From assembly GCF_021538675.1 (NCBI RefSeq), contig NZ_JAJUKH010000001.1:1023462-1087461 (forward strand): a stretch of 64,000 nucleotides of DNA. The letters run 5' to 3'. Source of the stretch: Paenarthrobacter sp. AR 02. Its GTDB lineage: Bacteria > Actinomycetota > Actinomycetes > Actinomycetales > Micrococcaceae. A program made the translations under genes and the position numbers. The notes beneath the pieces are model-generated. The model saw only the letters and a program-made list of their open reading frames with translations, made no database searches and had not been told where the DNA came from. Below, piece by piece: positions 62,963-64,000 of the stretch (its first letter is position 1; every line of letters starts with the position of its first letter).

Positions 62963-64000
62963 CGATGCCTCCCGGAACAACGGTTACGCGCCGTCCGGCC
63001 AGCTCCTCAGGGATATCGGCGTCGACGGCGGCCGTCACCAGCACCTGCTCGGCGCCGGCAACTATTGCTGCCAGTTTACGCCGGCGTTGAACATCAAGTT
63101 CGGCAAAGACGTCGTCCAGGATAAGGATCGGCGCGGTCCCTCCCGTACGTGAGTCGTCCAGCATGACGTAGTAGGAAGCAAGCCGCAGCGAGAGGCACAT
63201 GGACCAGGTCTCACCATGGGAGGCGTACCCCTTCGCGGGTGCTTGTCCCAACACGAGTTCCAGCTCGTCCCGGTGCGGCCCAACCAGTGAGATACCGCGT
63301 TCCAGTTCCTTTTTCCGCGACGCCGCGAAGGCCTGGATATATCGTTCGGTGAGATCGTCCACGGACAGCACCCGGAGGTCCTCGGCCGACGACGACGGTT
63401 CCGTTGCGCGATCCGCCGGACCGCCGTCGTCGTCCAGGATGTTCTGGATAGTTGAACGGTAGACGGCACCGGCTTCCTTGGAACCATCGGTCAGCTGCGC
63501 GTAAGCACTGTTGAGGTGCGGACGCAGCCGCTCTACGAGCTCAAGGCGGGCGTGCAGGAGTTCAGCACCCGCCCGCGCCATGTGCTGGTCCCAAACATCC
63601 AGGGTTGCTTCATGGCCCGCAGTGAACTTTCCTGTCCTTGCCGACTTGAGGAGGGCGTTGCGCTGCTTAAGGACGCGATCGTAATCGCTGCGTGTGGCAG
63701 CATGCCGCGGAACGAGGCTCACCAGAAGCTCATCAAGGAACCGGCGACGGTTCGAAGGATCACCCTTCACCAACGCCAGGTCCTCCGGAGCGAAAAGGAC
63801 TGTCTGGCAGATGCCCAGGATGTCCCGTGCCCGCACTGGATTACTGCGGTTGATGCGGCCACGGTTCGCACGGCCGGCATTGATTTCCAGCTCAATGACC
63901 GTGGATTGCTCACCACGGACAAGCCGCGCCCGGACCATGGCGCGCTCGGTGCCAAAGCGGAGCAGCGGGCCGTCGGTGCTCACACGGTGCGAACTCAGCG
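62949..64000 (-). CDS. recF: DNA replication and repair protein RecF (N-terminus cut by window)
   Basis: The frame is open to the window end (LSSHRVSTDGPLLRFG at the cut), so the first ~50 residues with the Walker A motif are missing. Visible: INRSNPVRARDILGICQTVLFAPEDLALVKGDPSNRRRFLDELL (in pieces), LVGPHRDELEL, SHGETWSMCLSLRLASY and the Walker B ILILDDVFAELD, all RecF signatures. It recruits RecA at gaps with RecO/RecR. dnaN and dnaA are expected next, beyond the window. Stop overlaps the DUF721 start. Confidence 0.96.
   Translation of the reverse strand, partial: LSSHRVSTDGPLLRFGTERAMVRARLVRGEQSTVIELEINAGRANRGRINRSNPVRARDILGICQTVLFAPEDLALVKGDPSNRRRFLDELLVSLVPRHAATRSDYDRVLKQRNALLKSARTGKFTAGHEATLDVWDQHMARAGAELLHARLELVERLRPHLNSAYAQLTDGSKEAGAVYRSTIQNILDDDGGPADRATEPSSSAEDLRVLSVDDLTERYIQAFAASRKKELERGISLVGPHRDELELVLGQAPAKGYASHGETWSMCLSLRLASYYVMLDDSRTGGTAPILILDDVFAELDVQRRRKLAAIVAGAEQVLVTAAVDADIPEELAGRRVTVVPGGIDGEG

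Overview
The window is high-GC actinobacterial chromosome and most likely comes from Arthrobacter or Paenarthrobacter (Micrococcales). This is inferred from gene content, frequent GTG starts, the putrescine oxidase operon, the gyrA-DUF3566-tRNA-Ile-DLW39-tRNA-Ala order and the fhaA-to-pknB cell-wall signalling operon. Nothing in it looks like an insertion sequence, prophage or CRISPR array.

From 1 to about 35 kb the region is accessory metabolism. It holds small enzymes (DHFR-like reductase, glycerate kinase, hydroxyacid dehydrogenase, GDPD, hydroquinone reductase, sugar kinase), an alarmone-synthetase-like RelA/SpoT protein, a SulP anion transporter and a bile-acid:sodium-symporter-family carrier. 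It also holds several compact regulated modules. These are: a LacI regulator divergent from an alditol oxidase; a 5-oxoproline (lactam) operon (pxpA, MHS transporter, fused pxpBC, biotin carboxylase/BCCP) divergent from a GntR regulator across a 25-bp perfect palindrome; a putrescine operon (oxidase, universal stress protein, APC permease) divergent from a TetR regulator across a 23-bp perfect palindrome; an XRE-cupin regulator coupled to an EamA exporter; and an acid-sugar dehydratase with a GntR regulator. A tRNA-Leu(CAG) follows.

From 35.6 to 45.2 kb on the plus strand lies the conserved actinobacterial growth and division operon fhaA-fhaB-pstP-rodA-pbpA-pknA-pknB, with most genes overlapping by 4 nt. 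Facing it are a class E sortase, a 56-residue membrane protein and a pabA/trpG amidotransferase; crgA is divergent from the sortase. Next comes a tight DNA-alkylation-repair operon (O6-methylguanine methyltransferase, ECF sigma factor, second methyltransferase, alkB, then tag).

The most unusual stretch is 50.4-51.2 kb: almost 800 bp without a gene, containing five perfect DnaA boxes and several near-matches, partly inside two diverged ~50-bp direct repeats. It is at least 13 kb from the expected dnaA-dnaN origin, which lies beyond the right edge. Next to it is the remnant of a GyrI-like gene.

From 51.5 to 64 kb come rhomboid protease, cyclophilin, an amphipathic-repeat membrane protein, a glycosyltransferase and an EamA transporter. 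The origin-proximal block follows on the minus strand: tRNA-Ala, DLW-39 peptide, tRNA-Ile, DUF3566, gyrA, gyrB, DUF721 and recF (cut by the window end). GyrA carries methionine at the quinolone-contact serine position.
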